DNA of 64,000 nucleotides, from contig JAPPFM010000059.1 in the NCBI GenBank assembly GCA_028821605.1, forward strand, positions 372,001-436,000, read 5' to 3'. The stretch's first letter is position 1. Each line of letters starts with the position of its first letter. Origin of the DNA: Candidatus Poribacteria bacterium (GTDB lineage Bacteria; Poribacteria; WGA-4E; WGA-3G). A program made the position numbers and the translations under genes. The notes below the pieces were generated by a model that was not told the DNA's origin, ran no database searches, and saw nothing but the letters and a program-made list of their open reading frames with translations. This document shows, piece by piece, positions 17,517 to 27,128 of the stretch.

Positions 17517-17570
17517 TTGATAGGAAACCGGTTTTGGACAGGTAAAGAGGTTTCGGTTTCTGATTATCAA
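17517..17570. repeat. Inverted repeat / possible terminator after sucC
   Basis: TTGATA plus GGAAACCG (17517-17530) face CGGTTTC plus TATCAA (17554-17570), forming a discontinuous stem of about 13 pairs. No U-tract is present, so termination is uncertain. Confidence 0.45.
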
Positions 17571-17621
17571 TAGGCGATGTCAACGGTTTAGGTACTTGCG
17601 AGAACACCATCCGTTGTAGAC

Positions 17622-17657
17622 GATTACTGACAACTGTTAACTGATAACTGACAACTT
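17622..17657. repeat. Half repeat of 7-bp-unit family before pgk
   Basis: Right-arm heptamers only (ACTGACAACTGTTAACTGAT and ACTGACAACT), ending in TTCTAAAAAATATGG, where ATG is the pgk start. No Shine-Dalgarno sequence is present. Confidence 0.5.
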
Positions 17658-17666
17658 CTAAAAAAT

Positions 17667-18866
17667 ATGGAAAAACTTGAATTAAAGGACATAGACGTTA
17701 CCGGGAAACGCGTCTTCGTGCGGGTGGACTTCAACGTTCCAATGAAAGACGGGAAAATCACGGATGAAACCCGCATTACCGCCGCACTGCCGACACTTTT
17801 ATCACTCATCAACGCGGATGCCAAAATTATCTTGGTGACACATTTAGGAAGACCCGAAGCCGGTTCGGCAGCTGACCGAGAGACGCTCTCGACTGAACCA
17901 ATCGCCGTAGCTCTCAGTCGGAAACTCGGCACACGCGTCGCACACGTCAAGGATTGTATCGGCAAGTCAGTGCAAAATGCTGTGGAATCTTTGCGTAATG
18001 GGGAAGTGCTGCTCCTTGAGAACGTCCGCTTCTATGCCGAAGAAACCGAGAACGACGCGGCATTTGCCGAACAACTTGCCTCGCTCGCGGATGTCTATGT
18101 CAACGATGCATTTGGAACAGCACACCGGGCACATGCTTCGACTGAAGGGGTAACACACTATCTGAATCCATGTGTCGCTGGATTCTTGATGGCACGCGAA
18201 ATCTATTATCTCAGCACAAGCCTTGAAAACCCTAAGCGTCCGTACGTTGCTATTCTCGGCGGAGCGAAAATATCCGATAAAATTACACTGATTGAGAACC
18301 TCCTTGGAAAGGTCGATAAACTTCTCATTGGCGGCGGTATGGCATATACATTTCTGTCAACGATGGGGTTCAGTATCGGCAATTCACTTGTTGAAACCGA
18401 GAAACTTGACGTTGCAAAATCGTTGGTCGAAAGGGAGGACTTCTCGGACACTGTCTTACTACCCATAGATCACGTTGTGGGCAAAGCTTTTGATCCTGAA
18501 ACGACATCTAAGGTTGTAGACAAAGGATATATCCCCGATGATTGGCAAGGGTTAGACATCGGTCCCGAAACAGTAGCAGCGTTCGGTGAACAGATCGCAA
18601 CAGCAAAAACTGTGGTGTGGAACGGTCCCTTAGGTGTCTATGAATTCGAGAAGTTCGCGCAAGGTACGATTGCAGTGGCGAAACAGATTGCCGATTCGGA
18701 ATCAGTGAGCATTATCGGTGGTGGTGACTGCGTCGCGGCGATACAGCAAGCCGGTGTCGCCGATCGGATGACACATATCTCAACAGGAGGCGGTGCCTCT
18801 TTGGAATTTTTAGAGGGAAAACCGCTACCCGGTATCGTTACTTTAACGGATTCAGAGAGTGAGTGA
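17667..18866 (+). CDS. pgk: Phosphoglycerate kinase
   Basis: A 399-residue glycolytic enzyme. RVDFNVPMKDG is at the N-terminus, and NDAFGTAHRAHAS and GGAKISDKI follow. GGGDCVAA and STGGGASLEFLEG close the nucleotide site. The ATG directly follows a repeat element and an A-rich leader without a visible ribosome site. Confidence 0.97.
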   Translation: MEKLELKDIDVTGKRVFVRVDFNVPMKDGKITDETRITAALPTLLSLINADAKIILVTHLGRPEAGSAADRETLSTEPIAVALSRKLGTRVAHVKDCIGKSVQNAVESLRNGEVLLLENVRFYAEETENDAAFAEQLASLADVYVNDAFGTAHRAHASTEGVTHYLNPCVAGFLMAREIYYLSTSLENPKRPYVAILGGAKISDKITLIENLLGKVDKLLIGGGMAYTFLSTMGFSIGNSLVETEKLDVAKSLVEREDFSDTVLLPIDHVVGKAFDPETTSKVVDKGYIPDDWQGLDIGPETVAAFGEQIATAKTVVWNGPLGVYEFEKFAQGTIAVAKQIADSESVSIIGGGDCVAAIQQAGVADRMTHISTGGGASLEFLEGKPLPGIVTLTDSESE

Positions 18867-19030
18867 GTGTTCTAAAGTCAGTAACGTCCCTAAAGTTTAG
18901 GAAACCATTCATAATCCAAAGGCAGTTAGAATTAACCGAAAACCATTGCGAAACGAAATTATGCCTTAAATGGCATAATTTGTCTTTGCTTTACATTTGG
19001 AGCAATGCCCAGAGGCCCATAATTAAAAAA

Positions 19031-20467
19031 ATGTTTGATAAAATAGTTCCCCGTAGTGAAGACTACGCAAAATGGTATACACAGGTTATCCGTCAAGCAG
19101 AGATGGCAGATTACGCACCCGTGCGCGGCTGCATGGTCGTCCGTCCTTACGGTTATGCCTTGTGGGAGAATGTCAAGGAACAACTGGATATCCGTTTCAA
19201 GGAAACAGGACACCAAAATGCCGCATTTCCCCTCTTCATTCCAATGAGTTTCATTGAGAAGGAGGCGGAACACGTTGAAGGCTTCAAACACGAGTTCGCC
19301 ATTGTCACGCATGGCGGCGGAAAAAAGTTGGAAGAGCCACTCGTGGTACGTCCGACATCTGAAACCATCATCGGCTACATGTATAGTCAATGGATCCAGT
19401 CTTACCGCGATCTGCCTGTGCTTATCAATCAGTGGGCGAATGTTGTCCGATGGGAGTTACGTACCCGTCTTTTCTTAAGGACGATGGAATTCTTCTGGCA
19501 AGAGGGGCATACCGCACACGCTACACATGAAGAAGCGGAAGAAGAAACGCTCCGCATCCTCGATATCTACACCGATTTCGCTGTCAACGAAGCAGCGATA
19601 CCTGTTATCCCCGGTCGTAAGAGCGAAAGCGAAAAGTTTCCGGGGGCATTGACCTCCTACACCATTGAGGCAATGATGGGTGATAAACGTGCCCTTCAAG
19701 CAGGGACATCACACGACTTGGGGCAAAATTTCGCCAAAGCTTTCGATATTCAATACCTCGATGCGAACCAGAAACAGCAACACTGTTGGACAACCAGTTG
19801 GGGAGTAAGCACCCGAATGGTTGGAGCGATTATCATGGCACACGGGGACGACCAAGGGTTAGTTCTACCGCCGAGACTCGCGCCCACGCAACTCGTCATC
19901 GTCCCAATTGTTCCGAAAAACAGAGAGGATGATAAGCAAGCAGTCATGCAAACCGTTGACAACATCTGTGAATCCTTGGGTAGTGTCCGCTACCATGTTG
20001 ACGACAGACACGACTACTCACCTGGATGGCGATTCAACGAGTGGGAACTCAAAGGCGTGCCGCTGCGTATAGAAATAGGGCCACGGGACCTGGAGAAACA
20101 GCAAATTGTCCTCGCGCGACGCGATATACCGGGTAAGGAAGGAAAAACGTTCGTACCGATTGATAACGCCGCCGAGACAGTGAAGCAGATGCTCGACACT
20201 ATCCAAGCGGATATGCTCAAACGGGCGACGGACTTCCGAGATGCAAACACCTTTGAACCCGACACTTACGACGCATTCAAAGAAGTCATTGAAAATGGGT
20301 TCGCTCGCGCCCGGTGGTGCGGTGACGCAGCATGTGAGGATCAGGCCAGAGAGGAGACACAGGCAACTATTCGATGCCTCCCGATGGAACAACTCAGTGG
20401 AGATGGTGAATGTATCGTCTGCGGTAAACCCGCAGAAGACATTGCAGTCTTTGCTCGTGCATACTAA
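19031..20467 (+). CDS. proS: Prolyl-tRNA synthetase, eukaryote/archaeal type
   Basis: Charges tRNA-Pro with proline. About 478 residues from MFDKIVPRSEDYAKWYTQVI. Class II motif 2 reads RWELRTRLFLRTMEFFWQEGHTAH. Length and a C-terminal zinc-type domain (CGDAACEDQ...CIVCGKPA) place it in the short archaeal/eukaryote-like type, which lacks the bacterial YbaK-like insertion. The open frame extends 56 codons further back over the pgk stop, but that part is not ProRS-like, so ATG 19031 is preferred. It sits between sucC/pgk and sucD. Confidence 0.93.
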   Translation: MFDKIVPRSEDYAKWYTQVIRQAEMADYAPVRGCMVVRPYGYALWENVKEQLDIRFKETGHQNAAFPLFIPMSFIEKEAEHVEGFKHEFAIVTHGGGKKLEEPLVVRPTSETIIGYMYSQWIQSYRDLPVLINQWANVVRWELRTRLFLRTMEFFWQEGHTAHATHEEAEEETLRILDIYTDFAVNEAAIPVIPGRKSESEKFPGALTSYTIEAMMGDKRALQAGTSHDLGQNFAKAFDIQYLDANQKQQHCWTTSWGVSTRMVGAIIMAHGDDQGLVLPPRLAPTQLVIVPIVPKNREDDKQAVMQTVDNICESLGSVRYHVDDRHDYSPGWRFNEWELKGVPLRIEIGPRDLEKQQIVLARRDIPGKEGKTFVPIDNAAETVKQMLDTIQADMLKRATDFRDANTFEPDTYDAFKEVIENGFARARWCGDAACEDQAREETQATIRCLPMEQLSGDGECIVCGKPAEDIAVFARAY

Positions 20468-20484
20468 ATTGGTCATCAGTTATC

Positions 20485-20690
20485 AGGACGTAGGTTGGGT
20501 TGAGCGGTAAAGCTACAGGTACATTTTCGCTATACACAGCTTTCTGTTCTTCAATGAACCCTTCGGGGAGATAGGTGTAGCGAAACCCAACATCCCAAAC
20601 CGTGTCGGTGTCATAATGCGTTGGGTTTCACTCGGTTTACTGAAAACTATGAAAACTGATAACCGATAACTGAAAACCGACAACCATAAA
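20485..20690. repeat. Composite intergenic repeat between proS and sucD
   Basis: Contains GTAGGTTGGGTTGAGC, later GTAGCGAAACCCAAC and GCGTTGGGTTTCAC, a TTGGGTTT-type inverted repeat family. It is followed by right-arm heptamers (AACTGATAACCGATAACTG) ending ATAAAAAATATG at the sucD start. No gene is seen. Confidence 0.55.
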
Positions 20691-20694
20691 AAAT

Positions 20695-21600
20695 ATGAGC
20701 ATACTTGTTAACAAAAATACAAAAGTAATCGTTCAAGGCATCACAGGTCGCTCTGGACGTTTTCATACGGAGCAATGCGCGGCTTACGGCACCCAGATCG
20801 TTGCCGGTGCAGTCCCCGGCAGAGGCGGATCCGATGTAAACGGTATCCCCGTATATGACACTGTAGCAGATGGAGTTGCAGCGACGGGCGCAGATACATC
20901 GTTGATTTTCGTTCCTGCACGCTTCAATGCAGCCGATTCCGTGATGGAAGCCGCGGCGGCTGGTGTGCACCTTATCGTCTGTATATCCGAACATGTCCCT
21001 GTCCTTGATATGGTTAAGGCGAAAGCTTACTTGAAGACAGGAAATTTTGACAATCCGTTTATCATTCCGAACGGGCCTCCAAGGCTCATCGGTCCGAATT
21101 GTCCGGGTATCATTACACCCGGCGAATGCAAAATCGGTGTGATGCCTGAGTTTGCCTACACGCCGGGCAATGTTGGTATTGTGTCCCGAAGTGGAACGCT
21201 AACTTACGAAGCCGCTTACCAACTGAAACGACTCGGTATCGGACAGTCCACCTGTGTCGGCATCGGTGGTGACCCAGTCATCGGAACAAACTTCGTTGAT
21301 GTTCTGGAACTTTTTGAGGCGGACAACGACACGCACGCCGTCGTTTTAATCGGTGAGATCGGCGGAACGGCTGAGGAAACAGCAGCGCAGTTCGTGAAGG
21401 ACGAAATGACGAAACCTGTTGTCGGTTTTATTGCCGGACAGACCGCTCCACCGGGCAAGCGGATGGGACACGCTGGGGCAATCATCTCCGGTGGGCAAGG
21501 CACGGCTGCGGATAAAATTCAGGCACTCAAATCTGCCGGGATTACCGTGGCAGATAACCTCGCCACTATTGGAGAAACCGTAGCAGAGGTCTTGGCTTAA
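20695..21600 (+). CDS. sucD: Succinyl-CoA synthetase, alpha subunit
   Basis: A 301-residue protein. The CoA-binding N-terminus ([17 protein letters not shown]) is followed by the phospho-histidine site His259 in [13 protein letters not shown]. It partners SucC to convert succinyl-CoA to succinate with ATP formation. The ATG follows an A-rich leader with no visible ribosome site. panB follows after 19 bases. Confidence 0.97.
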   Translation: MSILVNKNTKVIVQGITGRSGRFHTEQCAAYGTQIVAGAVPGRGGSDVNGIPVYDTVADGVAATGADTSLIFVPARFNAADSVMEAAAAGVHLIVCISEHVPVLDMVKAKAYLKTGNFDNPFIIPNGPPRLIGPNCPGIITPGECKIGVMPEFAYTPGNVGIVSRSGTLTYEAAYQLKRLGIGQSTCVGIGGDPVIGTNFVDVLELFEADNDTHAVVLIGEIGGTAEETAAQFVKDEMTKPVVGFIAGQTAPPGKRMGHAGAIISGGQGTAADKIQALKSAGITVADNLATIGETVAEVLA

Positions 21601-21619
21601 GGCTGAGGCAAGGTAAAAA

Positions 21620-22450
21620 ATGAAGAAAGATATTACTTATCTTCACACCAAAAAACAGCAACAGCAACCGATCACTGTGCTAACTTGCTACGATTATCCG
21701 ACAGCTTGCTTGCAAGACGATGCAGGGCTCGACATCGTCTTTGTCGGGGATAGCGTCGGTACAAATATCCTCGGTTATAAAAACGAGACAGAGGTGACGA
21801 TGGCGGATATGCGTCATCATCTCAAAGCGGTGCGCCGTGGTGTGACAGATGCCTACCTCCTCGTTGATATGCCTTACGCTGCTGATCGCGATGTGAAGCA
21901 AGCCGTTGTCAATGCCCAGCACTTTCTATCCGATGGCGCGGACGGTGTTAAATTGGAAGGCGGTATAGAAAAGGTTCCGATTGTTACTGCACTTACCGAA
22001 CAGGATATAGAGGTTTGTGCGCACATCGGTCACAATCCGCAAATTCACGGCACCAAAGCGGCGACGCACGGAAAAACCTTTGCCAAAGCAAAACAACTCA
22101 TTGAAGCAGCAAAAGCACTCGCGGAGGCAGGTGCAAAACTCATCGTCCTTGAGAAAATCACCGAAGAGGTGAGCCAAATCATAACGGAGAGCGTTGATAT
22201 TCCCACCATCGGTATTGGTGCCGGTCGATATTGCGATGGACAGGTGCTCGTTATCAACGATGTTTTAGGGATGACTCCCCCCTTTAAACATGCCAAACGT
22301 TATCAGGATTACGACCATCTCACCTTTGAGGCAATATTCCAATATATAAATGAGGTAGAAAATGGGGATTTTCCAACAGATGATAATGCCTCACACATCC
22401 CACCTGATAAACTCGCGCGACTCCAGAAGTGGCTGCGATCAGAGCGTTAA
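21620..22450 (+). CDS. panB: 3-methyl-2-oxobutanoate hydroxymethyltransferase
   Basis: A 276-residue enzyme making ketopantoate for pantothenate/CoA synthesis. TCYDYPTA, FVGDSVGTNILGY and the Mg-binding VKLEGG motif are visible, as is IGIGAGRYCDGQVLV near the C-terminus. AAGG lies 8 bases upstream of the ATG. It is likely co-transcribed with sucD. It converges with the minus-strand PP-loop gene only 12 bases away. Confidence 0.95.
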   Translation: MKKDITYLHTKKQQQQPITVLTCYDYPTACLQDDAGLDIVFVGDSVGTNILGYKNETEVTMADMRHHLKAVRRGVTDAYLLVDMPYAADRDVKQAVVNAQHFLSDGADGVKLEGGIEKVPIVTALTEQDIEVCAHIGHNPQIHGTKAATHGKTFAKAKQLIEAAKALAEAGAKLIVLEKITEEVSQIITESVDIPTIGIGAGRYCDGQVLVINDVLGMTPPFKHAKRYQDYDHLTFEAIFQYINEVENGDFPTDDNASHIPPDKLARLQKWLRSER

Positions 22451-22462
22451 TCTGTTTTTGCT

Positions 22463-23125
22463 TCATTTTATGTCTTGGTAGGTAAGGTAACAATACTCAA
22501 CCGCCTCAATGACACGTGTCCCGTCCAACTGTACAGGCTCCTTGAAAAACGGCGCATCTAACACCCATGTGTGGTATTCGCCTTGCTCCCCGCACGCGTC
22601 AATCGGCAGCTGCTTTAGTTCTGAAATGAGTTCAGCATCTAAATATCTACCAGCAATAGTCGGTTGAAAGTGTTTTTTGTAAGCGAGGGAGCAGACGACC
22701 TTAAATTTGTCGGAGATAAGAGTATTCAATATCGCGTGCCGATCCAATTCCCATAACGGTTTATGGACCTCCACCAAACCTGCAGCGACTTCCTCTATCC
22801 AATTCGGCATCCCGTCCACCGTAGAAATATCTCCCGTAATTAGCACCTCAATCCCGCTATCTCTAAGCGTCTCGATCTGTTGCCGATAGCTCAATTTATA
22901 AGGCTCAGAAATCGGCATGAACACAATCGGAATTCCGATCTTTCGCGCCTGTATTTCCATGAGTTGTGTTGGATGCGCGTAGAATTGTCGATTATCCGCC
23001 GGAACGAAACAGACAAGTCTCCTTATATCGTAAAGATTTAAGGAGACTTGAAATGCGAGGGCAGAATCTTTTCCACCTGTCCACAGAACAGCTGCTTTCT
23101 TCATGGTATCGCCAAAATTACGCAT
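22463..23125 (-). CDS. Dph6/DUF71-family ATP pyrophosphatase (second copy)
   Basis: 220 residues with the PP-loop VLWTGGKDSALAF near the N-terminus and the DUF71 signatures ITGDIS, RYLDAELI and GEQGEYHTWVLDAPFF. Dph6 in eukaryotes amidates diphthine on EF-2. Bacteria lack diphthamide, so bacterial members probably ligate or amidate other substrates. It overlaps the upstream paralogue by 8 bases (ATGCGTAA) if it starts at 23125; a start at 23104 (MKKAAVLW) is also possible. Confidence 0.8.
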   Translation of the reverse strand: MRNFGDTMKKAAVLWTGGKDSALAFQVSLNLYDIRRLVCFVPADNRQFYAHPTQLMEIQARKIGIPIVFMPISEPYKLSYRQQIETLRDSGIEVLITGDISTVDGMPNWIEEVAAGLVEVHKPLWELDRHAILNTLISDKFKVVCSLAYKKHFQPTIAGRYLDAELISELKQLPIDACGEQGEYHTWVLDAPFFKEPVQLDGTRVIEAVEYCYLTYQDIK

Positions 23126-23885
23126 CCAGTGGCACTACATCCGCATAGACATAGGTCGGTGAGGTATTGCTGCTTGTGTGAATTTTGTCATCTTTATCCT
23201 TAGCAGAAACGATGTCTCTCTGAACGACTTCACCCGGTTTCGCAGCAACAGGTGAAGTAAACATCGGTCCATCAACGACGCACGTATGAAATTCCCCGTT
23301 TTCACCGAGCGGATCCACGCCATCCGGTAGGTCTGCAAGGAGTTCAGTATCAAACCATCGTCCTGCGAAGTCAGGGGGGACTTTGGTAGGATTGAGGGCA
23401 GTGATAATAGTCCGCATGCCAGAGGCAATCATCTTTTCGGCGAGCAGCGTTGTGTCCTCTCCCCATACCGGAAAAATCGGTGTAAAACCGGTCCCCTTGA
23501 GTTTATCTTCGCGGTACGCACGAATATCTTCCAAGAAGAGATCACCGAACGCGAAATGCGACGCACCCAAACCTTCAGGCAACACTTTTACCTCGGCGAG
23601 GAATTTTCGCATCGCTTCTTCGTAAATTGCGTTGGAACATGGATAGGGGATCGGTATCTCGTACAACGGCACGCCGAGTTTCTCCGCTTGCTGTTTCAGC
23701 ACCCACGCTGGTGTCGAGTGGATAGAAACGCGATCAAACGTTTTTGTGACAGTCGTAAAAATACCTCGTACATCGTAGCGGTCCGGTTGCTGACGCAGCG
23801 TATGAAGTGCCCACGCGGAATCTTTGCCCGAAGACCAAGACACCAAAACCGGTATGGGTGTTGCTTCATTCGTTTGTTTTGTCAT
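23118..23885 (-). CDS. Dph6/DUF71-family ATP pyrophosphatase (first copy)
   Basis: 255 residues with the PP-loop VLVSWSSGKDSAWAL and conserved FGDLFLEDIRAYRE, RWFDTELL and GENGEFHTCVVDGPMF. Same family as the following gene but clearly divergent, so not a recent duplication. The tandem arrangement with coupling suggests a two-subunit or two-step enzyme. The substrate is unknown. It lies just downstream of trpG. Confidence 0.82.
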   Translation of the reverse strand: MTKQTNEATPIPVLVSWSSGKDSAWALHTLRQQPDRYDVRGIFTTVTKTFDRVSIHSTPAWVLKQQAEKLGVPLYEIPIPYPCSNAIYEEAMRKFLAEVKVLPEGLGASHFAFGDLFLEDIRAYREDKLKGTGFTPIFPVWGEDTTLLAEKMIASGMRTIITALNPTKVPPDFAGRWFDTELLADLPDGVDPLGENGEFHTCVVDGPMFTSPVAAKPGEVVQRDIVSAKDKDDKIHTSSNTSPTYVYADVVPLDA

Positions 23886-23901
23886 CGTTAAACCTTTCTA
23901 T

Positions 23902-24465
23902 TTATAGTGCCAAAAAGTTTGCCAATAGACTCTTTCCAGCAGTCGTCAAAATTGATTCTGGATGGAACTGCACACCCCAAATAGGCAAACTCTTATGTCG
24001 AAGTCCCATGATTTCGTCCTGATCCGTCCAAGCGGTGATCTCAAGGCAATCCGGCAGTGTCTCTTTTTTGACGATAAGCGAATGGTAACGCGTCGCTTCA
24101 AACGGATTATCCAATCCCTCAAAAAGTTCAAGACCATTATGTGCTATCATTGAGGTTTTACCGTGCATCAACCGATCAGCCCTAACAACTTCACCACCGA
24201 ACACGTCTCCGATGCACTGATGTCCGAGACAAACGCCCAAAATCGGGACTTTTCCGGCGAAGTGTTGTATGGTATCGTTGGATATGCCTGCCTCTTTCGG
24301 TGTGCAAGGCCCGGGTGAAATGACAATCCGTTCCGGTGCCAGCGCGTCTAACGCCTCTAATCCAATCTTCCGACTCCGATGAACCTCCAGTTCAGCACCG
24401 AGTTCACCCAAATACTGCACCAAGTTATAGGTAAAGGAGTCGTAGTTATCAATCATTAAAACCAT
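23902..24465 (-). CDS. trpG: Anthranilate/aminodeoxychorismate synthase glutamine amidotransferase subunit
   Basis: A 187-residue class I glutamine amidotransferase. It has [18 protein letters not shown] at the N-terminus, nucleophile Cys in [10 protein letters not shown], and the His-Glu pair in VQFHPESI. It delivers ammonia to TrpE for anthranilate and may also serve PabB for folate. GGGGAGA lies 6 bases before the ATG. It is in the same strand group as trpE, with ridA between. Confidence 0.92.
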   Translation of the reverse strand: MVLMIDNYDSFTYNLVQYLGELGAELEVHRSRKIGLEALDALAPERIVISPGPCTPKEAGISNDTIQHFAGKVPILGVCLGHQCIGDVFGGEVVRADRLMHGKTSMIAHNGLELFEGLDNPFEATRYHSLIVKKETLPDCLEITAWTDQDEIMGLRHKSLPIWGVQFHPESILTTAGKSLLANFLAL

Positions 24466-24504
24466 TTTTATCTCCCCGAGTTAACAGTTCCTTTTCTAAA
24501 GCGG

Positions 24505-24966
24505 TTAGTCTTCAATTTCGACAATCATTTCAATTATAACTGGAGTCCCAAGGGGTAGTTGTACCATGCCGACTGCGGAACGGGCATGTCTACCTTTATC
24601 GCCGAATACCTCGACGAAAAAATCGGAGGCACCGTTCACAACCGCAGACTGGTCGGTGAAGTCGGGTGCTGAATTGACGAATCCAACCACTTTGACGATA
24701 CGCTTGATTCGTTCAAGATCACCGAAGGCGTGTTTGAGGGTACTCAACAAGCAGATCGCTACCTGGCGCGCCGATGCGTAGCCATCTTCGATCGTCGCAT
24801 CTGTGCCGAGTTGACTTTTATGGACTTTACCTTCGCTTGGCACAAGACCATGCCCTGACGTAAATACAAGATTACCGGTCTGTACAGTCGTGACATAATT
24901 CGCGAGAGGACCCACTGGCTCCGGCAGCTCCACTCCTAATTCTTCAAGCCGTTGTTCTATTTTCAT
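24505..24966 (-). CDS. RidA/YjgF-family enamine deaminase
   Basis: 153 residues of the YjgF/YER057c/UK114 fold. GNLVFTSGHG near residue 35 and a C-terminal RSAVGMVQLPLGTPVIIEMI segment with the substrate-binding Arg are present. RidA hydrolyses reactive enamines such as 2-aminoacrylate released by PLP enzymes. AAGGAG precedes the ATG. It is placed between trpE and trpG, so it may protect the PLP-dependent tryptophan or amino-acid pathways; this link is inference. Confidence 0.9.
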   Translation of the reverse strand: MKIEQRLEELGVELPEPVGPLANYVTTVQTGNLVFTSGHGLVPSEGKVHKSQLGTDATIEDGYASARQVAICLLSTLKHAFGDLERIKRIVKVVGFVNSAPDFTDQSAVVNGASDFFVEVFGDKGRHARSAVGMVQLPLGTPVIIEMIVEIED

Positions 24967-25029
24967 CCGATTCTCCTTTCAGAAACTAATCGTCAAACAA
25001 CTTCAGATGTCCTCATCAAAGCGCCACAG

Positions 25030-25105
25030 TAATAGTTATCAGTTGTCAATTGCAAGTGATGCGTGGTTATGTAACGTCGATGTTAACTGAAAACCGCTAA
25101 CTGTT
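25030..25105. repeat. 7-bp-unit repeat element overlapping the trpE 3' end
   Basis: AGTTATCAGTTGTCAATTGC is followed 40 bases later by GTTAACTGAAAACCGCTAAC. The right arm runs into the last codons of trpE, so the repeat encodes the C-terminus of the protein (EEQLAVFS). Confidence 0.5.
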
Positions 25106-26591
25106 CCTCAGCCAATGCGATAGCACTGAGCATCGCTCGCGCTTTACTGACGGTTTCGTAATACTCAGTTTCAGGTACTGAATCTGCGACAATACCACCA
25201 CCTGCTTGCACATAAGCCGTGCCATCTTTGATAACCGCGGTTCGGATCGTAATCGCTGTGTCTGAACTGCCAGAGAAACTGAAATAACCGACAGCCCCGC
25301 CGTACGTGCCGCGCCGTGTAGATTCAAGTTCGTCGATAATTTCCATTGCCCGTACCTTCGGCGCACCGGAGAGTGTGCCAGCGGGAAGGCATGACCGGAG
25401 GACATCAAAAGCCGTAAAATTCTCGCGCAACTGTCCAATAACATGCGAAACGATATGCATCACATGTGAGAAACGTTCAACTATCATAAGCTCAGTGACT
25501 TCAACAGTGCGATATTCACAGACCCGACCAAGGTCGTTCCGTCCTAAATCCACAAGCATAACGTGCTCCGCGCGTTCCTTTGGATCGGCAAGGAGTATCC
25601 GTTCCAACTCTTTGTCTTCTTCTGGCGTTGTGCCACGCGGGCGTGTGCCTGCAATTGGAACGGTTTGGACAAGCCCATCTTCCACTCTTACCATCATTTC
25701 CGGTGATGCCCCCACAATATCAAAATCATCAAACTTCAGATAATACATGTACGGCGATGGATTGATCACTCGCAACGCCCGATACACATCAAATGAATCT
25801 ACAGATACTGGACAACTGAACCGCTGCGAAAGTACGACCTGGATAATGTCGCCTGCGGCTATGTATTCCTTAGCATGTCTGACCGCGGCTTCGTAATCGG
25901 ATTTCGTGAGATTCGATTGGGGATCGGATATGATTTTATCATACCGCTCCTGATGTTCACCACTATCCGTGCGTAAATGCATTTCGGAAGCAGCTGCGAG
26001 CTTCTCGACTAATGCCTCAATTTTCGCAAGCGCATCCGCATAAGCCCCATCCACATCTCCATCAATATGCGCGTTCGCCACGACCTTGATCTGATGGTTC
26101 ACATGATCAAATATCAAAATCGTTTCAGCAATCATGAAAAAGCAATCCGGAAGCTGCAGTTCATCTTCGGTACTATCTGGCAATTCCTCCACGAAGCGCA
26201 CCATGTCATAACTCATATAACCCACCGCGCCACCGTGGAATTTCGGTAACTCAGCATTGTCAATAGGGCGGTAATCCTGCATCAATTCCTCAAGCGCACG
26301 CAACGGATCCTCATATTTCTGAACTACCGTTTCGCCTTTTTCCAAATACTCAATGGTAACTTGATGCCCTTTACTATGGAAAAGCACGGAAGGTTGACTT
26401 CCCAAGAAAGAGTAGCGTGCAACGTTTTCACCACCTTCCACACTCTCCAACAAGAACGCATAATTGTCTGGCATCAATTTATAGAACGCAGATACCGGTG
26501 TCTCCATATCCGCCAAAATCGAGCGGTATACCGGTATTGTGTTTCCTGATTTCGCTGCCTCGCGAAAATCTTCCAACGTCGGATAATACAT
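25083..26591 (-). CDS. trpE: Anthranilate synthase component I
   Basis: About 502 residues. It converts chorismate plus ammonia (from TrpG) to anthranilate. The N-terminal LLES feedback element reads FLLESVEGG. Chorismate-binding motifs include IAGTRPRGTTPEEDKELE, DLGRNDLGRVC and TLSGAPKVRAMEII. ATG 26591 is chosen because AAAAAGGAG lies 7 bases upstream; the open frame goes 19 codons further. It is probably the second gene of an operon starting at hisI. Confidence 0.95.
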   Translation of the reverse strand: MYYPTLEDFREAAKSGNTIPVYRSILADMETPVSAFYKLMPDNYAFLLESVEGGENVARYSFLGSQPSVLFHSKGHQVTIEYLEKGETVVQKYEDPLRALEELMQDYRPIDNAELPKFHGGAVGYMSYDMVRFVEELPDSTEDELQLPDCFFMIAETILIFDHVNHQIKVVANAHIDGDVDGAYADALAKIEALVEKLAAASEMHLRTDSGEHQERYDKIISDPQSNLTKSDYEAAVRHAKEYIAAGDIIQVVLSQRFSCPVSVDSFDVYRALRVINPSPYMYYLKFDDFDIVGASPEMMVRVEDGLVQTVPIAGTRPRGTTPEEDKELERILLADPKERAEHVMLVDLGRNDLGRVCEYRTVEVTELMIVERFSHVMHIVSHVIGQLRENFTAFDVLRSCLPAGTLSGAPKVRAMEIIDELESTRRGTYGGAVGYFSFSGSSDTAITIRTAVIKDGTAYVQAGGGIVADSVPETEYYETVSKARAMLSAIALAEEQLAVFS

Positions 26592-26731
26592 CAGTAACTC
26601 CTTTTTCAAACCTTTAGCATCAAAGTGCTCAACTTTATAGGACTGCATACAGCAGCACTATTTTTTATTTTTACAAAACCAAGCGGTTTTCGAGAGGATG
26701 CCAAGGTCCGAAAACTGAGAAATATCAAAGA

Positions 26732-27112
26732 CTAATAGACGGCATCTGCCTCGAAAACCTTTTCACCTACAACACGCGTTGACTCTCCGTCGGGGGAGAC
26801 TTCCCGAAAGAAGCAGGAGCGATAGCCGGCATGACACGCTGCTACCTTCTGCTCAACCTTTATCAGCAGGGCATCGCCGTCGCAATCGACAGCAACAGAT
26901 TCAACTGTCTGTGTATGCCCCGAAGTCTCCCCCTTGATCCACAACTTTTGGCGGGAACGGCTCCAGAAGCAGACCCGCCCCGTAGTCAATGTCTCTTTTA
27001 TCGCTTCCGCGTTCATATAACCGACCATCAGGATTTCGTTATTGGTGCGATCCTGAATAACTGCGGCGACCAAGCCATCGCGGTCATATTTGAGTTCCGA
27101 CAAAATTTTCAT
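26732..27112 (-). CDS. hisI: Phosphoribosyl-AMP cyclohydrolase
   Basis: About 126 residues. It opens the adenine ring in the third step of histidine synthesis. Signature regions are MVGYMNAEA, VCFWSRSRQKLWIKGETSGH, and VDCDGDALL for Mg binding, then CHAGYRSCFFR with the zinc Cys/His ligands. The hisE domain is not fused. Start ATG 27112 is supported by AGAGGAGAAT upstream. It stands apart from other his genes and leads a trpE-ridA-trpG group, behind an attenuator-like leader. Confidence 0.93.
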   Translation of the reverse strand: MKILSELKYDRDGLVAAVIQDRTNNEILMVGYMNAEAIKETLTTGRVCFWSRSRQKLWIKGETSGHTQTVESVAVDCDGDALLIKVEQKVAACHAGYRSCFFREVSPDGESTRVVGEKVFEADAVY

Positions 27113-27128
27113 CTGGATTCTCCTCTTT

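Noticed and set aside
18863-19030. N-terminal extension of ProRS
   Set aside because: The 56 extra residues overlap the pgk stop and do not look like ProRS; the canonical N-terminus begins at 19031.
25083-25105. Frameshift at the trpE 3' end caused by the repeat
   Set aside because: The frame stays open and the protein has normal length; the repeat merely overlaps the last codons.
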